64,000 nucleotides of DNA. Origin: Flaccisagitta enflata (Eukaryota; Chaetognatha; Sagittoidea; Aphragmophora). The stretch is taken from the NCBI GenBank assembly GCA_965153355.1, contig OZ231127.1, forward strand, positions 93,992,001 to 94,056,000, read 5' to 3'. This document shows, one piece after another, positions 62,325 through 64,000 of the stretch. Position 1 is the stretch's first letter. Every line of letters starts with the position of its first letter. The notes beneath the pieces were generated by a model that saw only the letters and a program-made list of their open reading frames with translations, did no database searches and was not told where the DNA came from. Position numbers and translations under genes: made by a program.

Positions 62325-62473
62325 TAATTTAAACTTTAAACTTTAAACTTTAAACTTTACACTTTACACTTTACACTTTACACTTTACACTTTACACTTT
62401 GTACTTTGTACTTTGTACTTTGTACTTTGTACTTTGTACTTTGTACTTTATACTTTATACTTTATACCTTATA

Positions 62474-62512
<39 letters not shown>

Positions 62513-62535
62513 ACACTTTACACTTTATACTTCAT
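62325..62535. repeat. Heptamer array (ACTTTNN)n in homogenised blocks
   Basis: 7-bp period, unit changes in blocks: actttaa, actttac, actttgt, actttat, actttac. Confidence 0.95.
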
Positions 62536-62714
62536 TACGTTATGTTATCAGGGTAAATGACCGCACACATTGTTGTTGACTTTCTCCTTGTTGCTCCTGT
62601 CACGTGTCATTCTTGTCATTGACGTTATTATCGACGACGTCATCGTCATCGCCTTGGTTGTTGACGTTGCAGTTATTGTCGTCAGAGTCGTTGACGTTGT
62701 CATCGTTGTTGTTG

Positions 62715-63015
<301 letters not shown>

Positions 63016-63119
63016 ATTGACGTCTTCGGTCATTGTCATCAACGTTGTTGACGTTTTGGTTTGTTTTGTTTCACCTTGGCGAAATCATCAACGGTGGCGC
63101 ACATTGCCAAGAAAATGAT

Positions 63120-63511
63120 AAATGATTTAACTCTCTTTTTTAAACGCGTTTTTGCGTCGATTGAAGTCGCCTTATCAGTCGATTGATCGGCTCGGTCGTC
63201 CGTCCATCCGTTCATGTCTCACACTTTCTTTTCCGAATAGAGGTTCTCAGGTCTTTTGTACTAATTTTTCATCAAAAGTTTGCAGATCAACAAAACTGCG
63301 ACAACAAATCGTCCATGAAAAAAAAAAAACGCTTTAAAAACCCATCAGGTTCTCAAATCTCAACCCTGATGTCTTTTCTCGATCTGCTTCCTCTTTATCA
63401 AATCCAACTCATGCATAGCTCAAACATTTATTTTTCCCACTTTTGCCGCTGGAAATCGAATTTCTTTTTTCGCAGCATTATTGTCTCTTTATCCTTTCCC
63501 TTCTTTCTCTC
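63120..63511. other. Unassigned sequence
   Basis: A diverged E1-like stretch near 63140-63230 (gcgtcgattgaagtcgcctt, cggtcgtccgtccatccg); nothing else recognised. Confidence 0.35.
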
Positions 63512-63963
63512 TTTTGGGCAGCGGCCCCGAAGGGGTCGATGACTTACGCTTTCACATGTGGAAAAATTTTGACTCCTCCACCTGCTTTACCCCCCCCCCT
63601 TCCCCCCCCCTTAGAAAAAAAAATCAAATCCCAGTCCCCAGGCCCAATCCCAGCTTTAGCCTTGAGGTCCAATTGCCAGCCTTGAAGCCCAAAACCCAGT
63701 CTTAAGGCCAAACCCAAACCCAAAGACCCAAATTTTGGTCCAATGGCCCCAACGTTAGCCCGGAGGCCAAATTCCCAGTCTCAAGGCTTATATCCCAGCC
63801 AAAATCAACCCCTAAGACAAAAAGATGCTCCATGATTCTCCATGCGCCTAAGCACAGGTCTGTGGTCCCTTTGGGGATACTGCCTCTCTCACCATCTTAT
63901 CCCTACATGCACTAACCTAGGGGCATTGGGTACTGCTGACCTTCTTACGCTTTTGCGACTATT
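63512..63963 (+). mobile_element. E2 element
   Basis: 5' block cttttgggcagcggccccga then aggggtcgatgacttac, a C-rich segment, a degenerate ggcccaaatcccag core, and the end gggcattgggtactgctgac with cttttgcgactattt. The 3' GGGGCCGCTGCCC block is diverged to ctttggggatactgcctc. Confidence 0.78.
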
Positions 63964-64000
63964 TCTCTCACACGCTATACTCACTATTTTCCCCTGTCTT

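Overview
This window is metazoan nuclear DNA from an invertebrate-type genome with large introns. The evidence is GT-AG split coding exons, a secreted or membrane leucine-rich-repeat (LRR) protein, cut-and-paste DNA transposons with clean TIRs and target-site duplications, Helitron2/HINE-like non-autonomous elements, and an extreme load of microsatellites and minisatellites. I cannot name the species. Nothing looks bacterial, viral or organellar.

Coding content. The only gene I can assemble lies on the minus strand and runs through almost the whole window. Exon 1 (58124-57990) encodes a signal peptide and the first half of an LRRNT cap. Exon 2 (41156-41030) encodes the rest of the cap and the first LRR. 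Exon 3 (7653-7495) and exon 4 (3475-3316) carry further LRRs. All splice sites are GT-AG, phases match (0/0, 1/1, 1/1, then 2), and asparagine-ladder spacing of 23-25 residues continues across each junction. The visible part encodes 193 codons and continues beyond position 1. Introns are about 16.8, 33.4 and 4.0 kb. Exons 1 and 3 each have two partial tandem copies just downstream of them in gene sense. Nearly all long open frames elsewhere are translations of simple repeats.

Layout (plus-strand coordinates). 1-3.3 kb: a family E2 element, microsatellites, minisatellites. 3.3-7.7 kb: exons 4 and 3, a nested pair of TA-target elements with a Tc1-type transposase remnant, a pogo-like MITE. 7.7-11.5 kb: three E1 elements and hexamer arrays. 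11.5-14.7 kb: a tandem ~0.8-kb super-repeat of (TC)n/(TG)n, interrupted by an E2 element. 15-29 kb: further E1/E2 copies, TA elements, minisatellites, and a 1.47-kb hAT-type element with an 8-bp target duplication. 29-36 kb: a 768-bp foldback element and several minisatellites. 36.1-37.2 kb: more than 1 kb of almost pure (TC)n. 37.5-39.3 kb: a 93-bp satellite. 41 kb: exon 2 flanked by (GA)n and a 0.9-kb purine tract. 44-48 kb: E2, Tc1-type, MITE and E1 copies. 48.4-49.9 kb: hexamer and heptamer arrays. 52-53.2 kb: a ~75-bp satellite. 55-59.7 kb: MITEs, exon 1 and its duplicated upstream region. 60-64 kb: E1, E2 and microsatellites.

Most unusual feature. Family E1 (more than 20 copies) ends in a short hairpin, and its other end carries a copy of one hairpin arm. 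Across sub-families the hairpin stem changes sequence, the partner arm changes to stay paired, and the distal motif changes to the same sequence. E1 and E2 share a GCGACTA end and both sit in A/T runs. Internal satellite copies act as empty sites and show no obvious target duplication, which suggests a shared Helitron2-like mobiliser.
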